From Streptomyces glomeratus (GTDB lineage Bacteria > Actinomycetota > Actinomycetes > Streptomycetales > Streptomycetaceae): a stretch of 64,000 nt of DNA. The DNA lies in assembly GCF_021462825.1 (NCBI RefSeq), contig NZ_JAKEEB010000003.1, positions 310,001 through 374,000 on the forward strand, given 5' to 3'. A program made the position numbers and the translations under genes. Positions 7,796-15,995 of this stretch are shown here, piece after piece; the first letter of the stretch is position 1; every line of letters begins with the position of its first letter. A model generated the notes under the pieces. The model worked only from the letters and a program-made list of their open reading frames with translations, made no database searches and was not told the DNA's origin.

Positions 7796-8761
7796 GTGAG
7801 TCCGCATGCAACCCCTGGCTCCCACAACGAGAGCGCGACCGTCGTGACCTCCCAAAAGGTGCGCCCGGGTTGTGAAGACGACTACCGGCGCTGGCAGGAT
7901 CGAACGAACGAGGCCGCAGGCGAATTCGACGGGTTCGAGGGCATGGAGCAGTACCCGCCGACTGCCGAAGGCAACGAGTGGGTCGTCGTCTTTCGCTTCT
8001 CCCGTCTGGATCAGCTCACCACGTGGCTGGGCTCCGGCAGGCGCCGTGAACTCCTCGAAGAGGCAAGCGCCCTGTTCGAGGAACCCCCGACACAGGAAGT
8101 TCTCGCGGGCGGCACTCCGGTGCGTGACGCCGTCACCGCGGTGATCTCGCACGACGTGCGACCCGACCAGGAACATGCGTTTGCGGGCTGGCAGGAGAAG
8201 ATCCTGGCGGCTCAGCGAAAGTTCCCCGGCTTCATGGGCTCGGAGCTGTTCCGGCCCGTGAAGGGCGTTCAGGACAAATGGGTCACCGTCTTCCGCTTCG
8301 ACAACCGTCAACACCTGGACGCATGGCTTGAATCCCCCGAACGCCGAAGGCTCCTCGACGAAGGGCGAGAGAGCTTCGTGTCCTACGACGTGCGTAAGGT
8401 CGGATCCGCGTTCGGCAGCTGGTTCCGCTTCGAGCAGGGTGAGGAAGAGGGCGCTCCGCCCAACTGGAAGCAGGCCATGTCCGTGGTGCTGGCCCTCTAT
8501 CCCACGGTCAAGATCCTCAACATCACGGTGGGCCCCCCGCTCGATGCTCTCGGCGTTCCCGGATATCTCGCCCTGTTCATCTCGAACGTGCTGAGCGTGT
8601 GCATTCTGACGTGGCTGCTGATGCCGCTGGTGAACAGAGCCCTCACCTTCTGGCTGGTTCCCGGACGGCGGCGATCCCTCCGCATCGACGTGGCAGGCGC
8701 CGCAGTGGTGGTGATGTGCTGGCTGGCGTTCATCGCGATCTTCGGTCTGACCACCGGCTGA
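7796..8761 (+). CDS. Two antibiotic-biosynthesis-monooxygenase domains plus membrane anchor
   Basis: A 321-residue protein with two consecutive ABM (dimeric alpha-beta barrel) domains, each of the form VTSQKVRPG..YRRWQ and VISHDVRPDQEHAFAGWQEKI with a matching WVVVFRF / WVTVFRF strand. Two or three membrane segments follow (PTVKILNITVGPPL..YLALFISNVLSVCILTWLLM and VAGAAVVVMCWLAFIAIFGL). No ribosome site precedes the start; the predicted transcription start falls on the GTG, so translation may be leaderless (start 7793 or 7796; ATG at 7769 is an alternative). The flavoprotein gene follows 45 bp downstream. ABM-fused membrane proteins are known in bacteria but their role is undefined. Confidence 0.75.
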   Translation: MSPHATPGSHNESATVVTSQKVRPGCEDDYRRWQDRTNEAAGEFDGFEGMEQYPPTAEGNEWVVVFRFSRLDQLTTWLGSGRRRELLEEASALFEEPPTQEVLAGGTPVRDAVTAVISHDVRPDQEHAFAGWQEKILAAQRKFPGFMGSELFRPVKGVQDKWVTVFRFDNRQHLDAWLESPERRRLLDEGRESFVSYDVRKVGSAFGSWFRFEQGEEEGAPPNWKQAMSVVLALYPTVKILNITVGPPLDALGVPGYLALFISNVLSVCILTWLLMPLVNRALTFWLVPGRRRSLRIDVAGAAVVVMCWLAFIAIFGLTTG

Positions 8762-8806
8762 CCGAAGGGGCCCCAGTCCGGAGGCCGTCGCCACGAGGAG
8801 GTCGTC

Positions 8807-10186
8807 ATGAGCGAACGCAGCCCTCGTCCACGCACCGAGGGCGTGCTCTTGCGCAGGGGCGACGCGGACTACGAGACCAGCCGTGCGAGCGCGGTCTGGA
8901 ACGAACTCAAGCCGGACCGGTACCCCGACGTGATCGTCAAGGTCGCCTGCGAACGGGATGTCCCGGAAGTCCTCGGGCTGGCCCGGGCCCGGGGTCTGCA
9001 GGTCGCCGTCCGAGCGGGTGGGCACAGCTGGTACGGCTCATCACTGCGGGACGGAGGCGTCCTTCTCGACCTCTCCGGACTCGACCGGTGGAGCATCGAC
9101 GCCGGCTCGGCGACGGCGACCGTGCAGCCCGGTGTCATCGGCAGTGGGTTCGCCATGGAGCTCGCCCGGCACGGTCTCGCCTTCCCGGCAGGTCACTGCG
9201 CCTCCGTCGCTCTGGGCGGATACCTGCTCAGCGGCGGCCTCGGCTGGAACTCCCGTCTGTGGGGAGCGGGCTGCGCGGGCATACGGGAGATCACCGCTGT
9301 GACGGCCGACGGTGAAGTGCTCAGGTGCACCGAGGACGAGCACCCCGGCCTGTTCTGGGCGGCGCGGGGAGCCGGTCCCGGCTTCTTCGCCGTCGTCACC
9401 GGCTTCCGTCTCCGTCTTCGACCGCGACCGACCGCACTCGCCACGACCTCCTACGTCTTCCCCCTCGAGGCAGTCGGCCCCGTGGCCCGCTGGGCCGCCG
9501 CGACGGCGCGTGAGCTGCCTGCGAACGTCGAGCTGTCCTTCGTACTGGCCACACAGGACGCATTCCGCGCGATGACCGGCCCGCAGCCCAAGGTGGTCGT
9601 CGTCACCGCCACCGCGTTCGCGAACTCCCACCCCGAGGCCCTTCGCGCCCTTCACCCGCTGCGGAGTTGCCCGCTCTCCGAGCGCCCGCTGTCCCGGCAA
9701 CTCGACACGCCGACGTCTCTTGCCGCTCTCTACGACACCTCCACGGGCATATGGCCCGAACACCACCGCTACGCGGCCGACACGCTGTGGTCGAACGAGG
9801 ACCACGCTTCGCTCCTGGTGCGACTGGGCGAGGCGTTCGCCGGGGCACCCTCCGGGAAGTCCATCGTGCTGGCGCCCGTCTCACCGGTTTCACAGGAGGA
9901 CGAGTTGCTGCGGAACATGGCGTTCTCCGTGCTCGGAGCGAGTTACGCCGTGCCGTACGCGATCTGGGACGATCCGGCGCACGACGAGGCCAACGTGCGC
10001 TGGTTGCGCGAGGCCATGGGCACAGTGGAGCCGTTCGGGACCGGGCACTACATCGGCGAGGCGGACCTGACCGCCGACCCCTTGCGTGCCCGCCGGTCGT
10101 TCACGCCCTCCGACTGGGAGCGTCTGCGATCTCTGCGTGCCGAGTACGACCCGCAGGGTCTCTTCTTCTCCTACCTGTCCGCCTGA
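8807..10186 (+). CDS. FAD-binding oxidoreductase, berberine bridge enzyme type
   Basis: A 459-residue PCMH-type flavoprotein. RAGGHSWYG (H73) is the usual 8-alpha-histidyl FAD site. C130 in FPAGHCASVALGGYLLSGG sits where bicovalent family members attach the flavin through a cysteine, so a doubly linked FAD is plausible. The BBE C-terminal domain ends YDPQGLFFSYL in place of the common DPxNxF. GAGGAGG upstream of the ATG at 8807 confirms the start. Such enzymes oxidise sugars, alkaloids or polyketides with O2; here the substrate is unknown. Confidence 0.9.
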   Translation: MSERSPRPRTEGVLLRRGDADYETSRASAVWNELKPDRYPDVIVKVACERDVPEVLGLARARGLQVAVRAGGHSWYGSSLRDGGVLLDLSGLDRWSIDAGSATATVQPGVIGSGFAMELARHGLAFPAGHCASVALGGYLLSGGLGWNSRLWGAGCAGIREITAVTADGEVLRCTEDEHPGLFWAARGAGPGFFAVVTGFRLRLRPRPTALATTSYVFPLEAVGPVARWAAATARELPANVELSFVLATQDAFRAMTGPQPKVVVVTATAFANSHPEALRALHPLRSCPLSERPLSRQLDTPTSLAALYDTSTGIWPEHHRYAADTLWSNEDHASLLVRLGEAFAGAPSGKSIVLAPVSPVSQEDELLRNMAFSVLGASYAVPYAIWDDPAHDEANVRWLREAMGTVEPFGTGHYIGEADLTADPLRARRSFTPSDWERLRSLRAEYDPQGLFFSYLSA

Positions 10187-10208
10187 GGCGGGTCCTCCCG
10201 GCGCCGGC

Positions 10209-10502
10209 TCAGTGGCGCTGGATGCGGTTGGCGATGGCGTGGCCGACGAAGAGGTAGACCACGGCGGCCAGACCGTATCCGGCGACGACGCGGGCCCAGG
10301 CCTTGTCGAAGGTGAACAGGTCACGCGACCAGCCCGCGAGCCACGTGGCGGTGTCGTGGACGAACTGGACCAGGGCGTTGCCCGGGTTCGCGTCCAGCAG
10401 GTACATCAGGATCCACAGGCCCAGGATGAGGGCCATGACATCGGCGACGACCGCTATGACCGTGCCGGCTTGATTGGCACCGTTGCGATATCGAGGGGAC
10501 AT
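10209..10502 (-). CDS. Small integral membrane protein
   Basis: A 97-residue protein with two clear hydrophobic segments: AGTVIAVVADVMALILGLWILMYLL (about 12-36) and VVAGYGLAAVVYLFVGHAIA (about 72-92). Between them is an amphipathic region. GGAGGA sits just before the ATG at 10502. No family was recognised with certainty; similar small two-helix proteins are common in Streptomyces. Confidence 0.75.
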   Translation of the reverse strand: MSPRYRNGANQAGTVIAVVADVMALILGLWILMYLLDANPGNALVQFVHDTATWLAGWSRDLFTFDKAWARVVAGYGLAAVVYLFVGHAIANRIQRH

Positions 10503-10664
10503 GTCCTCCGGATTGCCCGCCGCCCTTCGTTGAAACCCTGGAGGACCCGCGAAACCCTTGCGGGACAAGGGCGTCACCCGATCGGCCCCTCCGGGGCGGC
10601 GCGGCCCCGCGCGACGGGTGAGGCTGCCGGTGGAGCAGTCGCCTTTCCCGACCCGGAGGAGCCC

Positions 10665-11219
10665 GTGCCGGCATCGATACGCCCCTTCGCCCTGGCGCTC
10701 GCCCTGTGCGGCACCCTGATCGCCGGGGTCGTCGCCTGCGGGAGCGGCGGCGCCACCCGGGAGGTCGCCGCCTACATCACGGTCCCCTCGCCCTCGCCGA
10801 GCACCCCGGCGCAGTGGCAGAGGCTCGCCAAGGCCCGATTCGCGGTGAACGCGGGTCTCGCGGCCGGGGCGGTCCACCAGTGGATCGTGAAGCCGTGGAA
10901 GGCCGGGGCGTTCTCGAAGAAGGCGAAGGGACGCAACGCCGCGCTGGTGAAGGCGGCCCTGGCGGGCTCGTTCGCGTACCACCGGCTCCTGGCCGCCCGG
11001 CGCAACGCCCAGGGCGACCCCGCGCTGTCCCGGGCCATCGCCCCGCTCGCCCCGTCCATCGACTCCCTCAAGTCCCTGCCGGGCAGGCTGCGCAAGGGCG
11101 ACGAGTCGGCCGTCGGCTCCTTCGACGCCGTCATCCGCAAGGTGAAGGCCGCGGGAAAGAGCGCGGGCGTCCCCGTCCGGCCCCTGGTCCCGTCGAGCCC
11201 TCAGCTCGCCCGGGGCTGA
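10665..11219 (+). CDS. Secreted lipoprotein, function unknown
   Basis: A 184-residue precursor with a signal peptide (FALALALCGTLIAGVVAC) ending in the lipobox VVAC, so residue C26 should be lipidated and the protein held on the outer face of the membrane. The mature part is basic and helical with no recognised domain. CGGAGGAG precedes the GTG at 10665. It converges on the F420 oxidoreductase gene. Confidence 0.75.
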   Translation: MPASIRPFALALALCGTLIAGVVACGSGGATREVAAYITVPSPSPSTPAQWQRLAKARFAVNAGLAAGAVHQWIVKPWKAGAFSKKAKGRNAALVKAALAGSFAYHRLLAARRNAQGDPALSRAIAPLAPSIDSLKSLPGRLRKGDESAVGSFDAVIRKVKAAGKSAGVPVRPLVPSSPQLARG

Positions 11220-11238
11220 CCGGGACGGTGCCGCCCGA

Positions 11239-11271
11239 GGGGGTCTCCGGCGCGCACTGCCGGACACCCCC
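11239..11271. terminator. Bidirectional hairpin terminator
   Basis: GGGGGTCTCCGG (11239-11250) pairs with CCGGACACCCCC (11260-11271), 11 of 12 positions, around a 9-base loop. It lies exactly between the stop codons of the convergent lipoprotein and F420 oxidoreductase genes. There is no U tract, as is usual in Streptomyces. Confidence 0.7.
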
Positions 11272-12305
11272 TAGCCGTTCAGCTCGGCCAGCACCCGCAG
11301 CGTGTGCGGGTCGGGGGACAGGGCCAGCAGATCCGTGACCGGGCCCTTGCGCCACAACTCCAGGCGTTCCGCGATACGCGGGCGCGGCCCCACGAGGGAG
11401 ATCTCGTCCGCGAAGGCGTCGGGCACGGCCAGCACCGCCTCCTCCCGCCGGCCCTCCAGGAACAGCCGCTGGATCCGGTGCGCCTCCTCCTCGTAGCCCA
11501 TGCGCGCCATGAGGGCGGCGTGGAAGTTACGGGCCGCGTGGCCCATCCCGCCGATGTAGAAGCCGAGCATCGCCTTCACCGGCAGCAGTCCCTCGGCCAC
11601 GTCGTCGCAGACCTTGACCCGGGCCATCGGCGCGACGAGGAAGGGGCGCGGGCCGCCGTCGCCGCCGGTCTCCCGCAGCCCGGCCAGCGACGCCTCGTAC
11701 ACCTCGGGACGGGTCGGCGACCAGTACAGCGGCAGCCAGCCGTCCGCGATCCGTACCGTCTGCGCCACGTTCCTCGGGCCCTCCGCGCCCAGCAGGACGG
11801 GAAGGCCGGCTCGCAGCGGATGCGTGATCGGCTTCAGCGGCTTGCCGAGTCCGGTGCCGTCCGCGCCCCGATAGGGCAGGGAGTGGAAGCGCCCGTCCAG
11901 CGTCACCGGGGCCGCGCGCCGCAGCACCTGGCGCACGACGTCGACGTACTCGCGGGTCGCGGTCAGCGGGGAGGCGGGGAACGGCCGTCCGTACCAGCCC
12001 TCGACGACCTGCGGCCCCGACAGGCCGAGGCCGAGCATCATGCGCCCGCCGGAGAGGTGATCGAGGGTGAGCGCGTGCATCGCCGTGGCGGTGGGGGAGC
12101 GCGCGGCCATCTGGGCGACCGCCGTCCCCAGCTTGATCCTCGACGTGCGTGCGGCGATCCAGGTCAGCGGGGTGAAGGCGTCCGAGCCCCAGGACTCGGC
12201 GGTCCACACGGAGTCGTAGCCGAGCCGTTCGGCCTCCCGCGCCAGCGTGACCTGGTCCGCCGCGGGCCCGCGGCCCCAGTAGCCGAGCGCCAGTCCCAGC
12301 CGCAT
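11271..12305 (-). CDS. LLM-class F420-dependent oxidoreductase
   Basis: A 344-residue luciferase-like monooxygenase fold protein. Family marks include the N-terminal LGYWG, AEXLGYDSVWTAESWGSDAF, the strand RIKLGTAV, DHLSGGRMMLGLGLSGPQVVEGWYG and GLPVLLGAEGPRNV. These resemble the F420-dependent group related to mycobacterial Rv3520c, which maps within the steroid-gene region of M. tuberculosis (from memory). GGAGG four bases upstream favours the ATG at 12305 over the GTG at 12308. A perfect 7-bp inverted repeat (12327-12343) lies immediately upstream and shares its design with sites before the aldehyde dehydrogenase and MaoC genes. Substrate unknown. Confidence 0.9.
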   Translation of the reverse strand: MRLGLALGYWGRGPAADQVTLAREAERLGYDSVWTAESWGSDAFTPLTWIAARTSRIKLGTAVAQMAARSPTATAMHALTLDHLSGGRMMLGLGLSGPQVVEGWYGRPFPASPLTATREYVDVVRQVLRRAAPVTLDGRFHSLPYRGADGTGLGKPLKPITHPLRAGLPVLLGAEGPRNVAQTVRIADGWLPLYWSPTRPEVYEASLAGLRETGGDGGPRPFLVAPMARVKVCDDVAEGLLPVKAMLGFYIGGMGHAARNFHAALMARMGYEEEAHRIQRLFLEGRREEAVLAVPDAFADEISLVGPRPRIAERLELWRKGPVTDLLALSPDPHTLRVLAELNG

Positions 12306-12326
12306 CACGCCTCCGTACCATCGATG

Positions 12327-12343
12327 ACTGACGCTACGTCAGT
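12327..12343. promoter_or_regulatory. 17-bp perfect inverted repeat upstream of F420 oxidoreductase
   Basis: ACTGACGCTACGTCAGT has perfect 7-bp arms around CTA, 21 bp before the ATG at 12305. It is the best palindrome of the recurrent TGACG...CGTCA motif in this window (see also 986, 21228 and 36717). Confidence 0.55.
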
Positions 12344-12370
12344 TCGCTGCCGAGGTGCGACTGTACGACG

Positions 12371-12403
12371 ACGGCCCCCCGCCCGGAAGGGGCGAGGGGC
12401 CGT
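12371..12403. terminator. Hairpin terminator downstream of the DUF5336 gene
   Basis: ACGGCCCC pairs with GGGGCCGT with additional inner GCCC/GGGC pairs across 12371-12403. It lies 16 bp beyond the stop of the leftward DUF5336 gene and before the F420 oxidoreductase promoter. Confidence 0.65.
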
Positions 12404-12418
12404 TCCTGCGAAGGGCGT

Positions 12419-13174
12419 TCAGCCGCGCTGGATACCGCTCGTGTCCTGGAGCACGCCACGGCGGCCGTCCTGCGTCTGCGCCACCAGTGCGGAGCCGCGC
12501 TGCTCGACCGCCAAGTACCAGGTGCCCGGGGCGAGTTCGGCGATCGGCGTCGGCGAGCCGTCCTCGGCGTACAGCGGACGCGGCACCGGCACGGCGAACC
12601 AGAACGGCGAGAAGTCCGGGGCGGGAGCCTGCTGCGGCTGAACGCCGAACGGCTGCGTCTGCTGGGCCTGGCCGCCGTAGGGCTGCTGGGCGCCCGGGTA
12701 GCCGTAGCCCGTCTGCTGCTGTGCGCCGTAGGGCTGGGGCGCGGCGGGCTTGGGCGCGGGGACGAGGGCGGCCTGAAGGGCCGGGACGAGCGGGGTGGCG
12801 ATGGCGGCGCCGGCCAGCACGAGGGCGGCGATGAAGCCGAGGACGAGACCGGAGCCGGCGTCCAGGCTGCTCGGGACGTCCACCAGGAACCAGAACAGGC
12901 TCCACGCGGCGAGGATCGTGAACGCCGCGCCGACCGTCCCGAGGTCCAGACCGGCGATCTTGCGTGGCTGCGGCAGGCAGCGGTTGGCGACGATCAGAGC
13001 GGCACCGATGACTCCACCCATGTACAGGCCGAGGCCTACACCGAGGGTGTCCCAGGCGTTCGAGGCGCCGCTGAAGCCCGCGGCCGAGTAGAAGTCCAGG
13101 AACGACGCGATGAACAGCAATACCGCTGCTCCGATCACCACGCCGTCGCCTCTAGTGAGGGAGCGGATATTCAC
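12419..13174 (-). CDS. DUF5336-type membrane protein with Gln/Pro-rich linker
   Basis: A 251-residue protein with four hydrophobic segments in the first 130 residues (DGVVIGAAVLLFIASFLDFYSA, GLYMGGVIGAALIVA, VGAAFTILAAWSLFWFLV, GLVLGFIAALVLAGAA). A low-complexity YG/QQ/P-rich linker (about 140-190) and a short C-terminal beta domain follow. The layout matches DUF5336 membrane proteins of actinobacteria, whose function is unknown. The start is a GTG at 13174 after GAAGGA. The linker suggests an exposed flexible tether. Confidence 0.75.
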   Translation of the reverse strand: MNIRSLTRGDGVVIGAAVLLFIASFLDFYSAAGFSGASNAWDTLGVGLGLYMGGVIGAALIVANRCLPQPRKIAGLDLGTVGAAFTILAAWSLFWFLVDVPSSLDAGSGLVLGFIAALVLAGAAIATPLVPALQAALVPAPKPAAPQPYGAQQQTGYGYPGAQQPYGGQAQQTQPFGVQPQQAPAPDFSPFWFAVPVPRPLYAEDGSPTPIAELAPGTWYLAVEQRGSALVAQTQDGRRGVLQDTSGIQRG

Positions 13175-13332
13175 TTCGGGTCCTTCGTCTGTCGTCTCTT
13201 CGCCGGTGGAGGCGTCGCTGTCACCATGTCGCCCTCGGGCCGCGGTGCGAAGCGCGTGGGCGGCCCCTCATCGTAGGGTCGACACTATCGTCCGCCCGGC
13301 CGGGGTGTCCGCCGGGTCCACATGGGTGATCG

Positions 13333-14247
13333 TTACCCGCGCAGGAAACTCACGATTCCCTCAGAGATTCCCTGCGCCGCCTTCTGCCGCCACGCGCCGC
13401 TGGTCAAGCGTGCCGCGTCCGTGCTGTCGCGCATGTTGCCGCACTCGATGAACACCTTCGGAACCGTGGACAGGTTGAGCCCGCCGAGATCACTGCGCAC
13501 GTCGAGACCCGTGCCGTCGCCCACATAGTTCGAGGGCTTGCTCCCGGTGACGCGGGTGAAGCTGTCCTCGATGCGTTCGCCCAGGTCTCGCGAGGGGCCC
13601 ACGATGGGACGGGTGTCGGCGGTTCCCTTGTGCACCGAGGCCGGGAGGATGACATGGAAGCCGCGGTCGCCCTGCGCCGCGCCGTCCGCGTGGACGGAGA
13701 CCGCCGCGTCCGCGTGCGCCGCGTTGCCAATGCGCGCCCGCTCGTCCACGCACGGGCCCCAGGCGCGGTCGCCGTCCTGGGTGAACTTCACGGTCGCGCC
13801 CTGCCGTTCGAGGATCGTGCGCAGCCGGCGCGCCACGTCCAGCGTGAACCGGGCCTCGGTGTAACCCGAGTTGGTGGATGTGCCGGTGGTGTCGCACTCC
13901 TTGCGGGCCGTTCCGATGTCCACCGGGCGATTGATCTCGGCGGTGTGCCGGAAGTTGCCGGGGTTGTGCCCCGCGTCGACGAGGACGACCTTTCCCTTGA
14001 GCGAGCCGGACAGGGCCGGGGCGGGGGAGGAGGGGGAGAGCTTTCCGTCGTCCGCCGAGGGCGCGGCCGCGGGCGGGCCCGTCCTGGGTGCCGCGCCGGC
14101 CGGTCTGCCGCCGGTGTCGGCCACCGCCTCGTACACCAGCCAGCCGAGCAGGGCGGCCGGCACCAGGGCGGCGATCGCGACCGTCAGCGGCCCGCGCCGC
14201 GGGGGGCGGGGCTCGGGGGCATCGAAGTCCGGTCCAACGTACGACAT
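13333..14247 (-). CDS. N-acetylmuramoyl-L-alanine amidase (Amidase_3)
   Basis: A 304-residue zinc amidase that would cleave the MurNAc-L-Ala bond of peptidoglycan outside the membrane. An N-terminal membrane anchor (about 22-42) and a Pro/Ala linker precede the catalytic domain. Zinc ligands are visible as H94 (VLVDAGHNPG), E131 (SGYTEARF) and H186 (SVHADGA), with the catalytic glutamate E268 in FIECGN. The start codon ATG lies inside the left attachment repeat of the integrated element, and everything upstream of it is now element DNA. At the reconstructed empty site the ATG lies 10 nt after the stop of the methyltransferase gene at 30249, so the gene has probably lost its native promoter. 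Another in-frame ATG at 14259 lies in the element. Confidence 0.9.
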   Translation of the reverse strand: MSYVGPDFDAPEPRPPRRGPLTVAIAALVPAALLGWLVYEAVADTGGRPAGAAPRTGPPAAAPSADDGKLSPSSPAPALSGSLKGKVVLVDAGHNPGNFRHTAEINRPVDIGTARKECDTTGTSTNSGYTEARFTLDVARRLRTILERQGATVKFTQDGDRAWGPCVDERARIGNAAHADAAVSVHADGAAQGDRGFHVILPASVHKGTADTRPIVGPSRDLGERIEDSFTRVTGSKPSNYVGDGTGLDVRSDLGGLNLSTVPKVFIECGNMRDSTDAARLTSGAWRQKAAQGISEGIVSFLRG

Positions 14248-14253
14248 GCCTGC
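14240..14253. repeat. attL core of the integrated element
   Basis: TACGACATGCCTGC is repeated exactly at 30231-30244, next to the integrase gene. Similarity continues loosely beyond (ACCATACC here, ACCCTAACC there). On the minus strand it contains the amidase start codon and second codon. Confidence 0.8.
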
Positions 14254-14347
14254 CACCATACCTGTCGTCCATGGTGTGCATAGGGATTGATTCGCAAGTA
14301 GAAACCCCAGGTCAGAGGCTCCGAAAGGGCTCACGCGCACACAGTCT

Positions 14348-14364
14348 GTGAGACACGCGTGAGA
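14348..14364 (+). repeat. Candidate integrase arm sites, left end
   Basis: GTGAGA occurs at 14348 and 14359 (11 bp apart) within TGTGAGACACGCGTGAGAC. A matching pair, 10 bp apart and with similar flanks, is found at the right end (30157 and 30167). Confidence 0.4.
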
Positions 14365-14371
14365 CGGCGTA

Positions 14372-14395
14372 CTGCCGGTGCGGGAACACCGGCAG
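14372..14395. other. Hairpin in the leader of the left operon
   Basis: CTGCCGGTG and CACCGGCAG form a perfect 9-bp stem around CGGGAA, 38 bp before the first gene of the element. It could be an attenuator, an operator, or a terminator insulating the amidase gene from element transcription. Confidence 0.5.
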
Positions 14396-14433
14396 CGCCT
14401 AGATCCGACCCTTCATCACCAAGGAGTCAGACC

Positions 14434-14964
14434 ATGGGCACCAAGGTACAGCCCTCCATCAGTCAGCACATCGCCGCTCTCGCCGGCATCCCCGCGCAGC
14501 CGACGGCCGCGGACATGTCCGCGCCGGCCGAGCCGCGCACGTGGACGCTCACCGACCGCCGCACCGGCCAGCCCTTCACCTACACCTGCATGACGGGCTG
14601 CACCATCAACCACCAGCGGGACGCCGAGCGGCCCGTGTACCGCGAGGACATCTGGTGCTGGTTCTGGGACGAGTCCCTGACCCTCCCGGTCAACGAGAAC
14701 GGCACCCCCGAGGAGTTCCGCGTCCTGTCCACGGTCATCAAGGTCGAGCCGTGGTCGGCGAAGGTGTCCGAGCGGCTGCCCTACGCGGTGATCGAGCTGG
14801 TCGACGACCACTTCATCGACGGCCTGGACCCGGACGGCTTGGAGACGGTCATCAACACGCTGGCCGCCCGGGTCGAGCGGATGCGGGAGACGCACCGCCG
14901 CCTGGTCGAGGTCCGCGCCGAGTACAAGGAGCAGGCCGCGCGCCACGAGGGCGGTGCCGTCTGA
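14434..14964 (+). CDS. DUF6907-like element protein
   Basis: A 176-residue acidic protein that opens the left operon. AAGGAG seven bases before the ATG fixes the start. The central CMTGCTINH and EDIWCWFW segments and the C-terminal helix (VINTLAARVERMRETHRRLVEVRAEY) resemble DUF6907 proteins common on Streptomyces plasmids and integrative elements. A second protein of similar layout is at 15436. Its stop overlaps the next ATG (TGATG). Function unknown. Confidence 0.75.
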   Translation: MGTKVQPSISQHIAALAGIPAQPTAADMSAPAEPRTWTLTDRRTGQPFTYTCMTGCTINHQRDAERPVYREDIWCWFWDESLTLPVNENGTPEEFRVLSTVIKVEPWSAKVSERLPYAVIELVDDHFIDGLDPDGLETVINTLAARVERMRETHRRLVEVRAEYKEQAARHEGGAV

Positions 14965-15113
14965 TGCCCAGGCGTAACCGCAACGTGAACCGCTCCCGCT
15001 ACCTGCAGGTCGAGTCGGTCGACCTCACCCGCGTCGAGGAGACGCCGGCCCTTCCGCAGCTGCCCGCGAAGCCGGCTTCCCGGCGTCGTGCGATGCGCGT
15101 CCGGGGGTGGTAA
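14964..15113 (+). CDS. Small basic protein (49 aa)
   Basis: The ATG at 14964 overlaps the preceding stop, and the frame runs 49 codons to TAA. The product is strongly basic at both ends (PRRNRNVNRSR and SRRRAMRVRGW), which suggests nucleic-acid binding or simple cationic character. Support rests on translational coupling and operon position; no family was recognised. Confidence 0.55.
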   Translation: MPRRNRNVNRSRYLQVESVDLTRVEETPALPQLPAKPASRRRAMRVRGW

Positions 15114-15115
15114 GC

Positions 15116-15439
15116 GTGGACGCCGATGTCCGCGACCTGCTCGCGGCGGTCCTGGAGGCCATCGACCTGCCGCATCCGGCGACGACCGGCGGCGCCGAAG
15201 TGCACGACCGGCTGCTGTCGGCCCGTGTCGTGTACGCCCGGCTCGCCCTGCGCAGCGCCCTCGGCGACACCGACCTCGGTCCCGACATGGGCCCGGCATG
15301 GAACGCCCGGTACCTGCGGGAGCGGCTCGCCGAGCACCCGGTCACCGGGTACGTCACCGTCGACCAGGCGCAGGCCGCCCTCGACGAGGGCAAGACCTGG
15401 TCCGAGGCTGTCAGCCTCCCCACCGGGGAGGGCCAGTGA
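15116..15439 (+). CDS. Hypothetical element protein (107 aa)
   Basis: An acidic, mostly helical 107-residue protein beginning MDADVRDLLAAVLEAIDLP from the GTG at 15116; an alternative GTG is at 15107. Its stop overlaps the GTG of the next gene (GTGA). No known domain was recognised. Similar small proteins sit between DUF6907 genes in actinomycete elements. Confidence 0.65.
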   Translation: MDADVRDLLAAVLEAIDLPHPATTGGAEVHDRLLSARVVYARLALRSALGDTDLGPDMGPAWNARYLRERLAEHPVTGYVTVDQAQAALDEGKTWSEAVSLPTGEGQ

Positions 15440-15801
15440 GCGCCCCCCGCACGATCACGATCGTCACCGTCGACCACGGCCCGGTCGAGCTGGTCGAGCC
15501 CGACTGGTGCATCGGGCACCACTGGCAGCGCGACCCGTACCGCGACGACCTCACCCATAACAGTGTGCGGGTGAAGGCCGGCGCGACCACGGAAACGCAC
15601 GGCTGGCTGCCGATGCTGGAGGCCCGGGTGTCGTGGGCTCCGTTCAAGGAGCTGGTGCCGGTCATCTCCCTGATCGTCGACGTGGAGCACGACTTTGCTG
15701 CGGAGGACGGCCGCGCGGTCGCCGAGGGCCTGCGCCTGGCCGCCAGCCGCATCGAGGCCGTGGCCGCCGAGGCGATCCGCCTGCGGGAGGGCCTCGCATG
15801 A
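15436..15801 (+). CDS. DUF6907-like protein, second copy
   Basis: A 121-residue protein with PDWCIGHHWQRDPYRDDLTHN, the Cys/His/Trp signature of DUF6907, followed by beta strands and a C-terminal helix (GRAVAEGLRLAASRIEAVAAEA). The layout parallels that of the 14434 product, so the two may be diverged paralogues. GTG start overlaps the preceding TGA; its stop overlaps the next ATG. Confidence 0.7.
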   Translation: MSAPRTITIVTVDHGPVELVEPDWCIGHHWQRDPYRDDLTHNSVRVKAGATTETHGWLPMLEARVSWAPFKELVPVISLIVDVEHDFAAEDGRAVAEGLRLAASRIEAVAAEAIRLREGLA

Positions 15802-15995
15802 AGGCCAAGTGGCCCGTCCGCCGGCCGACCGAGCATGCCGCCCTGCGCGCGTGCCGGTCGGCCCGGCCCCTCCCCCCTGTTCCTGCCCTCATGGCCGCCC
15901 TGGTCGACGCCGTCGACCGGCGTGACCTCGAGGGCGTTTGTCTCGCGTCGCACCGTGTGGTGCGCGCAGCTGCCCCCAAGGAGATGGGCGAATGA
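15798..15995 (+). CDS. Small hypothetical protein (65 aa)
   Basis: A 65-residue basic protein coupled on both sides (ATGA overlaps at 15798-15801 and 15992-15995). The N-terminus is KAKWPVRRPTEH and the rest is helical. No family recognised. Retention of frame and coupling in the operon are the main support. Confidence 0.6.
   Translation: MKAKWPVRRPTEHAALRACRSARPLPPVPALMAALVDAVDRRDLEGVCLASHRVVRAAAPKEMGE

Noticed and set aside
14240..14400. tRNA gene at the attachment site
   Set aside because: No cloverleaf, anticodon arm or T-loop sequence could be drawn; the repeat overlaps a protein start codon instead.
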